Assembly: GCF_042654245.1 (NCBI RefSeq) | Contig: NZ_JBHSGI010000031.1 | Coordinates: forward strand, 1 to 64,000 | Direction of reading: 5' to 3' | DNA from: Seohaeicola_A nanhaiensis | Lineage (GTDB): Bacteria; Pseudomonadota; Alphaproteobacteria; Rhodobacterales; Rhodobacteraceae | Length of the DNA stretch: 64,000 nt | Shown: in pieces, positions 34,460-42,980 of the stretch | How positions within the stretch are numbered: the stretch's first letter is position 1 | Layout: every line of letters begins with the position of its first letter | Notes under the pieces: generated by a model | The model's database searches: none | What the model was told of the DNA's origin: nothing | What the model saw: the letters and a program-made list of their open reading frames with translations, nothing else | Program-made: the position numbers and the translations under genes

Positions 34460-35203
34460 TCAGGTCTTCAGAAGATGGGTAATGTCGCGCTGTGTCTCAT
34501 AGCGCGACCCCAGATAGCAGAGCTTGCCCAGGTAGAGAATCTTGCCTTCGACATCCGTGCAGATTCGGGTGATCCGGGCGACGGGCGAGTGCAGCGCACA
34601 GCCGAGGAGGAGGGACTCCTCCTCGTCCGACATGCCTACGGTGACTTTTTCCTTCCAGATTGCCACGACATCGCGGCCATAGTCGCTGACCAGGCGCGCC
34701 ACCTTGATCCGCTGCTCGGCCCCCTCGGGGAACCTTTGATAAAGGCTTTGGGCGATAAAGTTATGCGAGACGGAATAGGCGGCGCCAGCGTCCATGTCGA
34801 TCTTGTGGATATGCTGGTAATCGCCCGCCAGCTTGCCAAAGAAGGCGTCGACCCGGTCGGGTAGTCCCGGCTGGGACGAATAGATCCGGAGCTTGAAGTC
34901 GGGGGTGTCGCGTTCGACCGAACCGACCGAGAGGAAGACCGGCTGGTTCTTGAGCTCGTAGGTCACGGTGGTGCGTCGGCCGCGATGGCTGGAGAGCAGA
35001 CCTTCGGCCGAGAGCATCTGGATGGCCTGCCGCGCGGTGACTCGCGCGACGTCGTATTGCTTGGCCAGATCCTCGAGCGTCGGAATCGGCTCGTTCTGCG
35101 CCCATTCTCCCGCCACGATCTTGCGGCGGAAGATATCCGCGAGTTGTGCGTAAAGAGTCACTGGACCGGATTTCAGGACCGCAGGTTGGCTCGAGTTCAT
35201 CAA
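34460..35203 (-). CDS. GntR family (HutC-type) transcriptional regulator
   Basis: The 247-residue regulator has an N-terminal winged helix (LYAQLADIFRRKIVAGEWAQNEPIPTLEDLAKQYDVARVTARQAIQMLSAEGLLSSHRGRRTTV) and a C-terminal UTRA-like effector domain. It converges with the quinone oxidoreductase (4 bases) and its promoter lies in the 273-base AT-rich gap to 35476. TTGTATAGAG (minus strand of 35241-35250) resembles a HutC half-site but is not a full operator. Its target may be the 35.5-45 kb operon or the DctP unit. Confidence 0.88.
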   Translation of the reverse strand: MMNSSQPAVLKSGPVTLYAQLADIFRRKIVAGEWAQNEPIPTLEDLAKQYDVARVTARQAIQMLSAEGLLSSHRGRRTTVTYELKNQPVFLSVGSVERDTPDFKLRIYSSQPGLPDRVDAFFGKLAGDYQHIHKIDMDAGAAYSVSHNFIAQSLYQRFPEGAEQRIKVARLVSDYGRDVVAIWKEKVTVGMSDEEESLLLGCALHSPVARITRICTDVEGKILYLGKLCYLGSRYETQRDITHLLKT

Positions 35204-35288
35204 TTAACCAGTTCGCTCAATGGTTGTTCTACTGATGGATCTCTATACAACTTTAGTGCTTTTCTCAACTGACGTTGGATGGGGTAAT

Positions 35289-35302
35289 ACCGGTGGACCG
35301 AC
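35289..35302. promoter_or_regulatory. ACCGG-TGGA-CCGAC site in the GntR upstream gap
   Basis: It closely matches the left part of the site at base 7 (ACCGGTCAACCGAC) and lies about 92 bases upstream of the GntR start. The 273-base gap around it (35204-35476) holds no gene that I can support. Confidence 0.35.
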
Positions 35303-35476
35303 CCATTTTCTTATCTAAACGACACAGACCTCGCGATTGCAGAGCGATCGTACCTTCGATGATTGGATGACCACATGACTCCAATATCGACAAAGCAGAT
35401 ATTTAGGACAGGCCCGCACTCTCTTTGCCGGCAATTGATCCCTTAATCTGACGCCGTGACGACACATCGGGGACTT

Positions 35477-36685
35477 TCAGACTTTCGGCAGTGCGCCGGC
35501 AGCGGCATAGTCGGCGACTTCTTCCGCGGTCAGGCCGAACTCGCTCAGGATGTCGGGACCGTTTTCGCCCAGACGGGGCGCGACGGTGCGTGTCTTCATC
35601 GGAACATCGCCACCGAACAGCGGCCCCGGAATGGTCAGCGTCGCGCCGCCGGGAAGCTGCATGCGAGTCAGCGCGCCGGCGGTGACCAGTGACGTGTCTT
35701 CCAGAACTTCGGGCAGCGTCTGAACCGGTGCTGACGGGACGCCTTCGGCTTCGAGTGCTTCGCGCAGCGCATCGCGGTCCCACTCGGCTGTCAGGACCGA
35801 AAGGCGGGCATTCATGAGGTCGCGGTTCTGAACGCGTTCGGCCAGGGTGGGCCAGGGGCAGGCTTCGCCCCGTCCACGATCCAGGACAGACCAGAGGCGC
35901 GCATAAAGTCGGTCGTTGCTGGCAGCCAGCAGGATCGGACCAGTTTTGGTGTGGAACGTGCCATAGGGGACGAGCGAGAGATGGCCGCTGCCATAGCGCT
36001 GCGGGACGGCACCGCCGAGGCTGTACGAGGCGATCTGGAAATTCATCAGGTTGAGCGCCGAACGCAGAAGCGAAGGTTCGACATAAGAGCCCTGCCCCGT
36101 CGCATCGCGATGCCGTAGCGCCGCGAGGATGCCCACAACCGAGGCCATGCCGGTCGACAGGTCCAGCACACTTGGCCCGCAGCGCACCGGATCGCCGTCG
36201 GCTTCGCCCGTCAGGCTCATGACGCCGGAATAGGCCTGCATTGTCGCCTCGTATCCGGGCAGGCGTTCATTCCGCGTCTTCGTGGGATGGGCCCGCACCG
36301 AACAGTGGATCAGCCGGGAATTCGCGGTCTTGAGCGTTTCGCGGCCGAGTGCGAGACGATCCATGCCTCCATGGCGGAAATTCTCGATCAGGACATCGGA
36401 TTCGGCGATCATGCGCAGCAGCAGATCGCGGCCGGCGGGTTTGCCGACATCGAGGGCGATACTCCGCTTGGAATGATTGAGCGCGGCGTTGGCTCCGGTG
36501 AAATCGCCGACGACCGGGGGCCAACGGCGGGTTTCGTCCATTTGATCGGGGTGCTCTACATGAATGACATCGGCGCCCAGGTCGGCGAGGATGGCGCCAG
36601 CGAATGGGCCAGCCAGAACGCGGCTGAGATCCAGCACGCGGATACCCTGGCAGGGCAGCGCGGGGGCGGTGTTGTCGGTGCTCAT
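35477..36685 (-). CDS. CaiB/BaiF family CoA-transferase
   Basis: The 402-residue class III CoA-transferase has GIRVLDLSRVLAGPFAGAILADLGADVIHVEHPDQMDETRRWPP, SIALDVGKPAGRDLLLRMIAESDVLIENFRHG and GYEATMQAYSGVMSLTG, the family region around the catalytic aspartate, although the Asp itself is not evident there (E-A-T-M-Q in place of D-x-x-x-Q). It is the last gene of the nine-gene operon and overlaps the CitE-like gene by ATGA. With that lyase it could activate and cleave a citramalate-like acid. The substitution deserves alignment. Confidence 0.85.
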   Translation of the reverse strand: MSTDNTAPALPCQGIRVLDLSRVLAGPFAGAILADLGADVIHVEHPDQMDETRRWPPVVGDFTGANAALNHSKRSIALDVGKPAGRDLLLRMIAESDVLIENFRHGGMDRLALGRETLKTANSRLIHCSVRAHPTKTRNERLPGYEATMQAYSGVMSLTGEADGDPVRCGPSVLDLSTGMASVVGILAALRHRDATGQGSYVEPSLLRSALNLMNFQIASYSLGGAVPQRYGSGHLSLVPYGTFHTKTGPILLAASNDRLYARLWSVLDRGRGEACPWPTLAERVQNRDLMNARLSVLTAEWDRDALREALEAEGVPSAPVQTLPEVLEDTSLVTAGALTRMQLPGGATLTIPGPLFGGDVPMKTRTVAPRLGENGPDILSEFGLTAEEVADYAAAGALPKV

Positions 36686-37536
36686 GGCGATCTGGTCCCG
36701 ATACGGTCTGCGGTCTCGACGATCCGGCGCGCCCGCCGCAGCATCGGCTCGTCTGTCATGTCGCCTTCGAAGAGGAAGGCTCCGCGGTCGGTGATAGCTT
36801 CCAGCATCCGGCGGCTGCGGTCCAGCTCTTGCTCGGTCGGCCGAAAGGCGTTCCGCACGATTTCCGTTTGCGACGGGTGGATCATGTATTTGCCGACGCA
36901 GCCGAGCAGCGCGGCCTCGTTCGCGTCACGCTCCAGTATCTGGCCGCCGTCCGAGAGCTCGGCGGTGACAGTGTCGTAGACCGGCACGCGCGCCGCGCCG
37001 GCCGCCAGAAGGATCTGGTTGCGGGCCTGTGTCAGGATCGGCAGCAGCGCGCCAGATGCATCTCGCACAGCGCGCATGCCCAGGTCGGCGGCAAGGTCGT
37101 AGGGACCCCAGGAAACCGCGCTGACCGCGTCATGGCGCAGGAGTTGCGGCAGCGCCTGAAGGCCGGCGGCGGATTCCACGGTGATCGTCAGGCTGACCGA
37201 TTTGCCCATGGCAGCGACGACCTGCTCGATCTGGCTGGTCGTCTCGGTCTTGGCCATCAGGATCGAGCGCGCTCCGGCTTCGGCGAGGGCCTTCAGGTCG
37301 GCCTGGCCACGCTCGGTCGCGGGGTCGTTGATGCGGACAATGACATGCCTGTCCCCGCCCGCGATATGGGCGCAGACAGCATCACGGGCCGCGTCCTTGG
37401 AAGCGGGCATGACCCCGTCCTCCAAATCCAGCACGGCGGTATCGGCAGCTGCGGCGGCCTTGGCAAACCGCTCGGGCCTATCGCCGGGACAGAACAGGAT
37501 GGAGGGTCCGTAAAGGGGTATCATCATGCGGTCCAT
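36682..37536 (-). CDS. CitE-like (HpcH/HpaI) CoA-thioester lyase
   Basis: The 284-residue TIM-barrel lyase shows PSILFCPGDRPERFAKAAAAADTAVLDLEDGV, VIVRINDP, LTITVESAAGLQALPQLL, and the C-terminal GKYMIHPSQTEIVRNAF. This pattern is that of citrate lyase beta-like enzymes such as citramalyl-CoA or malyl-CoA lyases, which split a 3-hydroxy-3-carboxyacyl-CoA into acetyl-CoA plus a 2-keto acid. The start follows the CoA-transferase stop directly (TGAATG); an ATG at 37527 is also possible. A citramalyl-CoA lyase role fits the neighbours (inference). Confidence 0.87.
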   Translation of the reverse strand: MDRMMIPLYGPSILFCPGDRPERFAKAAAAADTAVLDLEDGVMPASKDAARDAVCAHIAGGDRHVIVRINDPATERGQADLKALAEAGARSILMAKTETTSQIEQVVAAMGKSVSLTITVESAAGLQALPQLLRHDAVSAVSWGPYDLAADLGMRAVRDASGALLPILTQARNQILLAAGAARVPVYDTVTAELSDGGQILERDANEAALLGCVGKYMIHPSQTEIVRNAFRPTEQELDRSRRMLEAITDRGAFLFEGDMTDEPMLRRARRIVETADRIGTRSP

Positions 37537-38784
37537 TCAGAAATCCGCCGCGGCGCGCATCAGATCCTCACGGTGATCGGGGTGGGCGATTGCCGCCAGC
37601 GCTTCGGCCCGTTCACGCATCGTCTTGCCGCGCAGATCGGCCGAGCCAAATTCGCTGACGACGACCTGAACGAGGGTGCGCTGTGCCGTAACTGGTCCGG
37701 GAGGCAGCTGTTTCACGATGCGACTGGCGCCCTTCTTGGTGGTCGCGCGCAGGGCGATGACCGACAGGTTGCCGTCGAACATCGCGCCGATGGCGAAATC
37801 CGAACTGCCGCCCGTCGAGCCGACCTGTCGCCCCCCGAGGGTCTCGGCGTTCGTCTGGCCGTAGAGGTCGATTTCGAGAACCGAGTTCACCGAGACGAAG
37901 TTCTCGACCTTGGCAAGGGCATTGGGCGTGTGCGTCTCGAAGGCGCTTGCCATCCGAAGGTCTTTTCGCCCATCGGCCCAGCGATAGAGGTCTTCCGTGC
38001 CGAGGATTTCGCCGATGATGCAGGATGGCCCATCCTGGCGGCAGGCGCCGCTTTCGATCAGGCCGATGCCGGGATCGGAGAGCTGCGAGTAGATGGTGAG
38101 GTTCTTGCGGTTCAGGGTCTGCAGCTCGGCCAGCATCGCGCTGGGGATCCCGCCGATGCCGAATTGCAGGGTCGCCCCGTCAGGGACGTGTTTGGCGGCG
38201 TTCAGGGCGACCTGCCTGTCAATGTCATCGCCGTCGCGGTGGGGAAAGGGGATCAGGGGATGATCTGCCCGAACGAGGATATCAAGTTCGGACTCATGCA
38301 CCAGCGCGCTGCCGAAGGTGCGCGGCATCCTGGGATTGACCTCGGCCACGACAAGCTTTGCGCTGCGCAGCATTGGCACTTGCTGGCCGACGTGGATCCC
38401 GAGGCTGTGATAGCCCTGCGCATCCGCTTCCGAGACTTGGACAAAGGCGACGTCGATATGCGCGGCGGCCAGCATCCGGGCGGTCTGGGTCCAATTCAGC
38501 GGCAGATAGTCCGCCCGCAGGTCGCGCGCCGAACCGCTGAGAAGTGTGCCCGGCATGAACCATGTCCTTAGGCGGAACGCGCCGGCATTTGGGCCGGTCA
38601 GGAAATCGTATCCCGTCAGCAGCATGCCGGTGAGGATCGTCACATCGCGAAGCTCACCGCCCCGTGCCCAGAGTGCGGTTGTCAGGTCGGTCGGCTCGGC
38701 GCCGATGCAGCCCAGACCGACCGTCATGCCGGATTTCACCACCGCGACGGCATCCTCTGTGGTGCGCCACTTCGAGCCGGTCAT
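37537..38784 (-). CDS. Acetyl-CoA hydrolase / 4-hydroxybutyrate CoA-transferase family protein
   Basis: About 415 residues from 38784, overlapping the HMG-CoA-lyase-like gene by ATGA; the frame open to 39126 is a shadow. The class I CoA-transferase features include PLNWTQTARML, DVAFVQVSEADAQGYHSLG, LQFGIGGIPSAMLAEL, the segment FVSVNSVLEIDLYGQTNAE and GGSSDFAIGA, typical of the Cat1/AbfT group, which forms a glutamyl-CoA intermediate. It transfers CoA from acetyl- or succinyl-CoA to a short acid. RipA-type itaconate CoA-transferases are in this family and also pair with CitE-type lyases. Confidence 0.87.
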   Translation of the reverse strand: MTGSKWRTTEDAVAVVKSGMTVGLGCIGAEPTDLTTALWARGGELRDVTILTGMLLTGYDFLTGPNAGAFRLRTWFMPGTLLSGSARDLRADYLPLNWTQTARMLAAAHIDVAFVQVSEADAQGYHSLGIHVGQQVPMLRSAKLVVAEVNPRMPRTFGSALVHESELDILVRADHPLIPFPHRDGDDIDRQVALNAAKHVPDGATLQFGIGGIPSAMLAELQTLNRKNLTIYSQLSDPGIGLIESGACRQDGPSCIIGEILGTEDLYRWADGRKDLRMASAFETHTPNALAKVENFVSVNSVLEIDLYGQTNAETLGGRQVGSTGGSSDFAIGAMFDGNLSVIALRATTKKGASRIVKQLPPGPVTAQRTLVQVVVSEFGSADLRGKTMRERAEALAAIAHPDHREDLMRAAADF

Positions 38785-39746
38785 TGCGCCACCTCGGCTG
38801 CGCGCGCGCGGAACGGCTTGAGCGATCCGGCCTTCATGATGCGTCCGGGCAGCGGATGGCCGACAATCTGTTCCGCCAGCGTGGCGACGGCGATGGTCTG
38901 TTCGAGATCGACGCCGGTGTCGACGCCCATCTCTTCGCAAAGAAACACCAGTTCCTCGGTCGCGATATTGCCCGCCGCCGCGCGGTTTCCCGCGAAGGGG
39001 CAGCCGCCGAGACCGCCGATGGAGCTGTCGAAGCGGGATACGCCAAGATCTAGCCCGGCGGCCGCATTGGCGAGGCCGAGGCCGCGAGTGTCGTGCAGGT
39101 GAAGCGCGATCGGCAGGTCCGGCCACCGGTCTCGCACCGCGCCGATGACGCGGCGCACAAGGGTGGGGTTTGCGGCGCCGATTGTGTCGCAGAGGCAGAT
39201 TTCGGACGGTTTCTGCCCCAGATCGGCAAGGCCCGAAATCAGGCGCTCGATGGCTGCCAGAACCTTGTCGACCGGCACCGAGCCTTCGTAATTGCAGCCG
39301 AAGGCAGTGAAGATGTAGAGCGGGCTGCGGCCCAGTCCGGCCTCGTCATAAAGCCCGCGCATCGCCATCTGTTCGGTCAGGGACCGATCGGGCGTCCGGT
39401 TGTTGTTCTTCAGCAGGAAGGTGTCGGATGCGCTGGCGAACAGGACTGGACGCAGGGAGAGGCCGGTTGCCTGCGCCCGCCGGAAGCCGCTATCATTCAA
39501 CCATAGCGCGCCGTATTCGACATCTTGCTTCTGATGGAGCCCCTCGGCGATCTGTTCGGCATCCGCCATCTGGGGCAGCAGTTTCGGACTGACGAAGGAC
39601 GCGCAGGTGATGTGGCGCAGGCCCGTTTCGGCGAGCGCCTCGATCAGGCGGATCTTGTCGCGGGTCGCAATGCCGGGCGGTTCGCTTTGAAAGCCTTCGC
39701 GCGGGCCTTCCTCGATAATTTCAACCCGTTCCGGCAGATCCGTCAT
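38781..39746 (-). CDS. HMG-CoA-lyase-like protein with altered active-site motif
   Basis: The 321-residue DRE-TIM protein has HLHDTRGLGLANAAAGLDLGVSRFDSSIGGLGGCPFAGNRAAAGNIATEELVFL, with the His metal ligands and the mobile-loop Cys in GGCPFA. The N-terminal metal and base motif reads EEGPREGFQ, with Glu where authentic lyases have Asp (GPRDGLQ). The second copy in this window (55607) keeps Asp. It may cleave a related 3-hydroxy-3-methyl acyl-CoA or have altered activity. It lies between the crotonase and CoA-transferase genes of the operon. Confidence 0.85.
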   Translation of the reverse strand: MTDLPERVEIIEEGPREGFQSEPPGIATRDKIRLIEALAETGLRHITCASFVSPKLLPQMADAEQIAEGLHQKQDVEYGALWLNDSGFRRAQATGLSLRPVLFASASDTFLLKNNNRTPDRSLTEQMAMRGLYDEAGLGRSPLYIFTAFGCNYEGSVPVDKVLAAIERLISGLADLGQKPSEICLCDTIGAANPTLVRRVIGAVRDRWPDLPIALHLHDTRGLGLANAAAGLDLGVSRFDSSIGGLGGCPFAGNRAAAGNIATEELVFLCEEMGVDTGVDLEQTIAVATLAEQIVGHPLPGRIMKAGSLKPFRARAAEVAQ

Positions 39747-39765
39747 TGTCTTGGCTCCCCTGGTG

Positions 39766-40545
39766 TCACTTGCCCGGCCAGACCGGCTTGCGCTTTTCGT
39801 TGAACGCCGCGAGGCCTTCTTTTGCGTCCTGGGTCATGCCGAACATGCCGATTTGCGATTCCATGAAGGTCAGAGCCTGATCCATCGACATGTCGCGTGT
39901 GGCGCGCAAAGCGTATTTGCCGCGCCGGATCGCTGTCGGCGACTTGTCGACGATCCGGCCGAGCAGCCAATTGGTTTTTTCGTCCAGCTCGCCGGCGGGG
40001 ACGACATAGTTGATCAGCCCGATGTCGCAGGCCTCCTGTGCGGTGATCGGCTCGCCCGTATAGGTCATCTCGTCGAACTTGCGCGGCGGAATCAGTCGTT
40101 CCAGCAGGGCTGCCACCTGGGCCGGGAACATCCCGATCTTGACCTCTGGCAGTCCGAACAGAGCCTTCTCGGTCGCCACGGCCATGTCGCACATCGCCAG
40201 CAGACCCATACCGCCCGCCAGACAGTGGCCATTCACCCGCGCCACGATTGGCACATCGCAGGATTTGGCGACCCGCAGCAGCCCGGCGAAGGCGGTGCGC
40301 GGTTCTGAGGGATCGAATCCGAAGGTATCGGCGCCGGGCTTCAGATCGCCGCCGGCGCAGAACGCCTTGTCGCCCACTGCGGTTACCAGAACGACACGGA
40401 TTTCGCGATTGGGGATATTCTCCTCCAACGCCATGCGCATCGCGATCATGATCTCTTCGTTCAAGGCGTTGCGGCGTTCTTCGCGGTTGATCGTCAGCTT
40501 CAGGACGTGGTCCTGCCGTTCGATCAGCAGATCGGTATAACTCAT
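39766..40545 (-). CDS. Enoyl-CoA hydratase/isomerase
   Basis: The 259-residue crotonase has the oxyanion segments GDKAFCAGGDLKPGAD and VNGHCLAGGMGLLAMCD, and FGLPEVKIGMFPAQVAALLERLIP, with the Glu of LPEV in the hydratase position. It probably hydrates an enoyl-CoA intermediate, for example to a hydroxyacyl-CoA for the following lyases. It is 15 bases after the CaiB gene and 19 bases before the HMG-CoA-lyase-like gene. Confidence 0.88.
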   Translation of the reverse strand: MSYTDLLIERQDHVLKLTINREERRNALNEEIMIAMRMALEENIPNREIRVVLVTAVGDKAFCAGGDLKPGADTFGFDPSEPRTAFAGLLRVAKSCDVPIVARVNGHCLAGGMGLLAMCDMAVATEKALFGLPEVKIGMFPAQVAALLERLIPPRKFDEMTYTGEPITAQEACDIGLINYVVPAGELDEKTNWLLGRIVDKSPTAIRRGKYALRATRDMSMDQALTFMESQIGMFGMTQDAKEGLAAFNEKRKPVWPGK

Positions 40546-40560
40546 TTCGAACCTTTCTTT

Positions 40561-41670
40561 TCAGTGGCGCCGGCGCTGCGCGCGCCAGTCTGCAATGGTC
40601 TCCGCAACCGGGATTTCGCTATTCCTGTCCTCTCGCAGAGACCTGCCATCCATCGAGGCAAGGCGCGGAGCCAGCGCGGGGATCCAGGCGCCGCCCTCTG
40701 CGCGGCTAAAGCTGCTGCGGGCCCTGGCATGGGGGTGTGCGACCGCTTCGTCGAGGTCGAGCACCGGGGTCAGGCAGGCGTCCTTGTCACGGGCGCGCGC
40801 GACCCAGTCGTCCCGCGTGCGTGTCAGGAACGTTTCAGCGAAGATGCGGCGTCCTTCCGGCCAGCGGGCCTGGTCAGACTGTTGCGGCAGATCTCCTTCC
40901 GTCAGGTCGAGCACCGCCAGCAGAGCTTTATAGAATTTGGGCTCGATCGCCCCGACCGCGACGTGGCGACCGTCAGCGCAGACGTAGGTGTCGTAGAAGA
41001 ACGCACCGCCATCGAGCAGGTTGGTGCCCGGCGGGCCTAGCTGATCCTGTCCGTGCAAGGCGAACTGCTTGCTCATCATGATGGCGGCACCGTCGATCAT
41101 GGCGGCGTCGATCACGTCGCCCTGCCCTGTCGCCCGCGCGCGCCAGAGCGCGGTCATCAGTCCGAACAGCATGGTCATCGTGCCGCCACCATAGTCCCCG
41201 ATCAGATTGAGCGGGACCGCCGGGCGTTCGTCGGGGCGGGTGATGCGGCCCAACACACCGGACAAGGCGATGTAGTTTATGTCATGCCCCGCCTCACGGG
41301 CCAGTGGTCCGTCCTGACCCCAGCCGGTCATCCGGCAATAGACAAGCGCAGGCGCACGGGCGTGGCAGTCGGCCGGTCCCAGCCCGAGCCGCTCCATCGT
41401 GCCGGGCCGGAATCCTTCGAGCAGCGCGTTGGCGCCGGACACGAGGTCGAGACAGGCGGCGCGCCCCTCCGGCGATTTCAGATCTAGTCGGACAACGCGC
41501 CGCGACCGCACCGCGACATCGTCATCCGGTTCTTTCTGGATGCGGACGACATCCGCGCCGAACCCGGCCAGCAGCGTTCCGGCCAGCGGCAACGGGCCAA
41601 GCGCGGCCATCTCGAGGATGCGCAGGCCCGCAAGGGGCCGGTCGTGCGGTATGTCGGCTCCTGTCTGCAT
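40561..41670 (-). CDS. CaiB/BaiF family CoA-transferase (AMACR-like)
   Basis: The 369-residue protein has LAGLRILEMAALGPLPLAGTLLAGFGADVVRIQ, RLDLKSPEGRAACLDLVSGANALLEGFRPGTMERLGLGP and GHDINYIALSGVLG, where the Asp matches the catalytic aspartate. This last pattern (GHDINY) is the alpha-methylacyl-CoA racemase signature rather than that of a pure CoA-transferase. It may therefore epimerise a 2-methyl-branched acyl-CoA before the adjacent acyl-CoA dehydrogenase (14 bases away). That fits methyl-branched or terpenoid acids. Confidence 0.87.
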   Translation of the reverse strand: MQTGADIPHDRPLAGLRILEMAALGPLPLAGTLLAGFGADVVRIQKEPDDDVAVRSRRVVRLDLKSPEGRAACLDLVSGANALLEGFRPGTMERLGLGPADCHARAPALVYCRMTGWGQDGPLAREAGHDINYIALSGVLGRITRPDERPAVPLNLIGDYGGGTMTMLFGLMTALWRARATGQGDVIDAAMIDGAAIMMSKQFALHGQDQLGPPGTNLLDGGAFFYDTYVCADGRHVAVGAIEPKFYKALLAVLDLTEGDLPQQSDQARWPEGRRIFAETFLTRTRDDWVARARDKDACLTPVLDLDEAVAHPHARARSSFSRAEGGAWIPALAPRLASMDGRSLREDRNSEIPVAETIADWRAQRRRH

Positions 41671-41683
41671 CGTTTAGACAGGC

Positions 41684-42883
41684 TCAGTAGGACCGGGGCA
41701 GACCGAGCACGTGCTCGGACACGTAGTTCATGATCATCTCGCGGCTGACCGGGGCGATCCGGGGCAGCATGATTTCGCGCAGATAGCGCTCGACGTTGTA
41801 TTCCTTGGCGTATCCGAAGCCGCCGTGCGTGCGGACCACCTGATCGCAGGTGGCAAAGGCGGCATCCGCGGCAAGGTATTTCGCTGCATTTGCCTGAGCG
41901 CCGCAAGGCTGGCCGCTGTCATAGAGTTTCGCCGCCAGCCAGACCATGAGATCGGCCGCTTCGAGCGACATCCAGCTTTGGGCCAGCGGATGTTGAATCG
42001 CCTGGTTCTTGCCGATCGGCCGGCCGAAAACGACGCGGTCGTTGGCATACTGGACCCCGTGGGCCAGTGACCGTCGACCAAGCCCGACACATTCCGCCGC
42101 GATCAGAACCCGTTCGGGGTTGAGGCTGTCCAGCAGCATGCGGAAGCCCTTGCCTTCTTCCCCGATGCGGTCTTCCTCGGGGATGACGAGGTTGTCGATG
42201 AAGATCGCGTTCGAGTTGACGGCGTTCCGTCCCATCTTGTCGATCTCGCGGACCTCGATCCGGTCGCGGTTGAAATCGGTGTAGAACAGCGTCAAGCCGT
42301 CAGTGCGCTTTGCACAGTCTTCCTTCGGCGTGGTTCGGGTCAGCAGAAAGATCTTCGTCGCCTGCTGTGCCGTCGTCGTCCAGACCTTGCGGCCGTTGAC
42401 GATGTAGTTGTCGCCCTGCCGCACCGCGCGTGTGGTAATCGCGGTGGTATCGAGACCGGCGTCCGGTTCGGTCACGCCGAAGGCCACCTTGTCCTCGCCC
42501 CGCACAAGGGGCGGCACGATCCGGGACTTTTGTTCCTCGGTGCCGTACAGCAGCACGGGATGCGGTCCGAAGAGGTTGATATGGAAGGTCGAGCAGGCCG
42601 AGATCGCGCCGGCGGAATTGGCCACGGTCTGCATCATGATCGCCGCTTCGGTCACGCCAAGGCCGGCGCCTCCGTATTGTTCGGGCATGGTCAGACCCAG
42701 CCAGCCCTGTTCGGCCAGAGCCTTGTGGAATTCATGCGGGAAGCTGTGCGTTTTTTCCTTTTCACGCCAGTATTCGTCATCGAAGCCATCGCAGAGCTTC
42801 TTGATGGCGCGGTGAATGCCCGCGCGGTCTTCATTGGCTTCAACACCAGGCGGAAGGGCTTCGGACAAGAGGTTGGCAGTCAT
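41684..42883 (-). CDS. Acyl-CoA dehydrogenase
   Basis: The 399-residue flavoprotein has MPEQYGGAGLGVTEAAIMMQTVANSAG, the FAD segment VAFGVTEPDAGLDTTAITTRAV, RKVWTTTAQQATKIFLLTRT, and C-terminal CDQVVRTHGGFGYAKEYNVERYLREIMLPRIAP. The final region lacks a YEG-type Glu, as in several short branched-chain members. It is the third gene of the operon. A 97-base gap separates it from the flavin reductase gene, longer than the other gaps, so an internal promoter is possible. Confidence 0.9.
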   Translation of the reverse strand: MTANLLSEALPPGVEANEDRAGIHRAIKKLCDGFDDEYWREKEKTHSFPHEFHKALAEQGWLGLTMPEQYGGAGLGVTEAAIMMQTVANSAGAISACSTFHINLFGPHPVLLYGTEEQKSRIVPPLVRGEDKVAFGVTEPDAGLDTTAITTRAVRQGDNYIVNGRKVWTTTAQQATKIFLLTRTTPKEDCAKRTDGLTLFYTDFNRDRIEVREIDKMGRNAVNSNAIFIDNLVIPEEDRIGEEGKGFRMLLDSLNPERVLIAAECVGLGRRSLAHGVQYANDRVVFGRPIGKNQAIQHPLAQSWMSLEAADLMVWLAAKLYDSGQPCGAQANAAKYLAADAAFATCDQVVRTHGGFGYAKEYNVERYLREIMLPRIAPVSREMIMNYVSEHVLGLPRSY

Positions 42884-42980
42884 TGGTTCGCTCTCCTAAT
42901 TCGAAACCCAGCGGCACCGTGCGGATGTCGGTGGCCGGATGAACCTGTTTCCTTTGCGGGTGTTTCAGGGGATGCAGGCC

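Noticed and set aside
36829..38571. 580-codon plus-strand open frame opposite CitE-like and CoA-transferase genes
   Set aside because: It crosses a gene boundary of two clear minus-strand enzymes and has a shadow-like composition.
38781..40545. Geranyl-CoA/leucine (Atu/Liu) pathway
   Set aside because: HMG-CoA-lyase-like, crotonase and dehydrogenase genes are present but no biotin carboxylase or carboxyltransferase subunits are.
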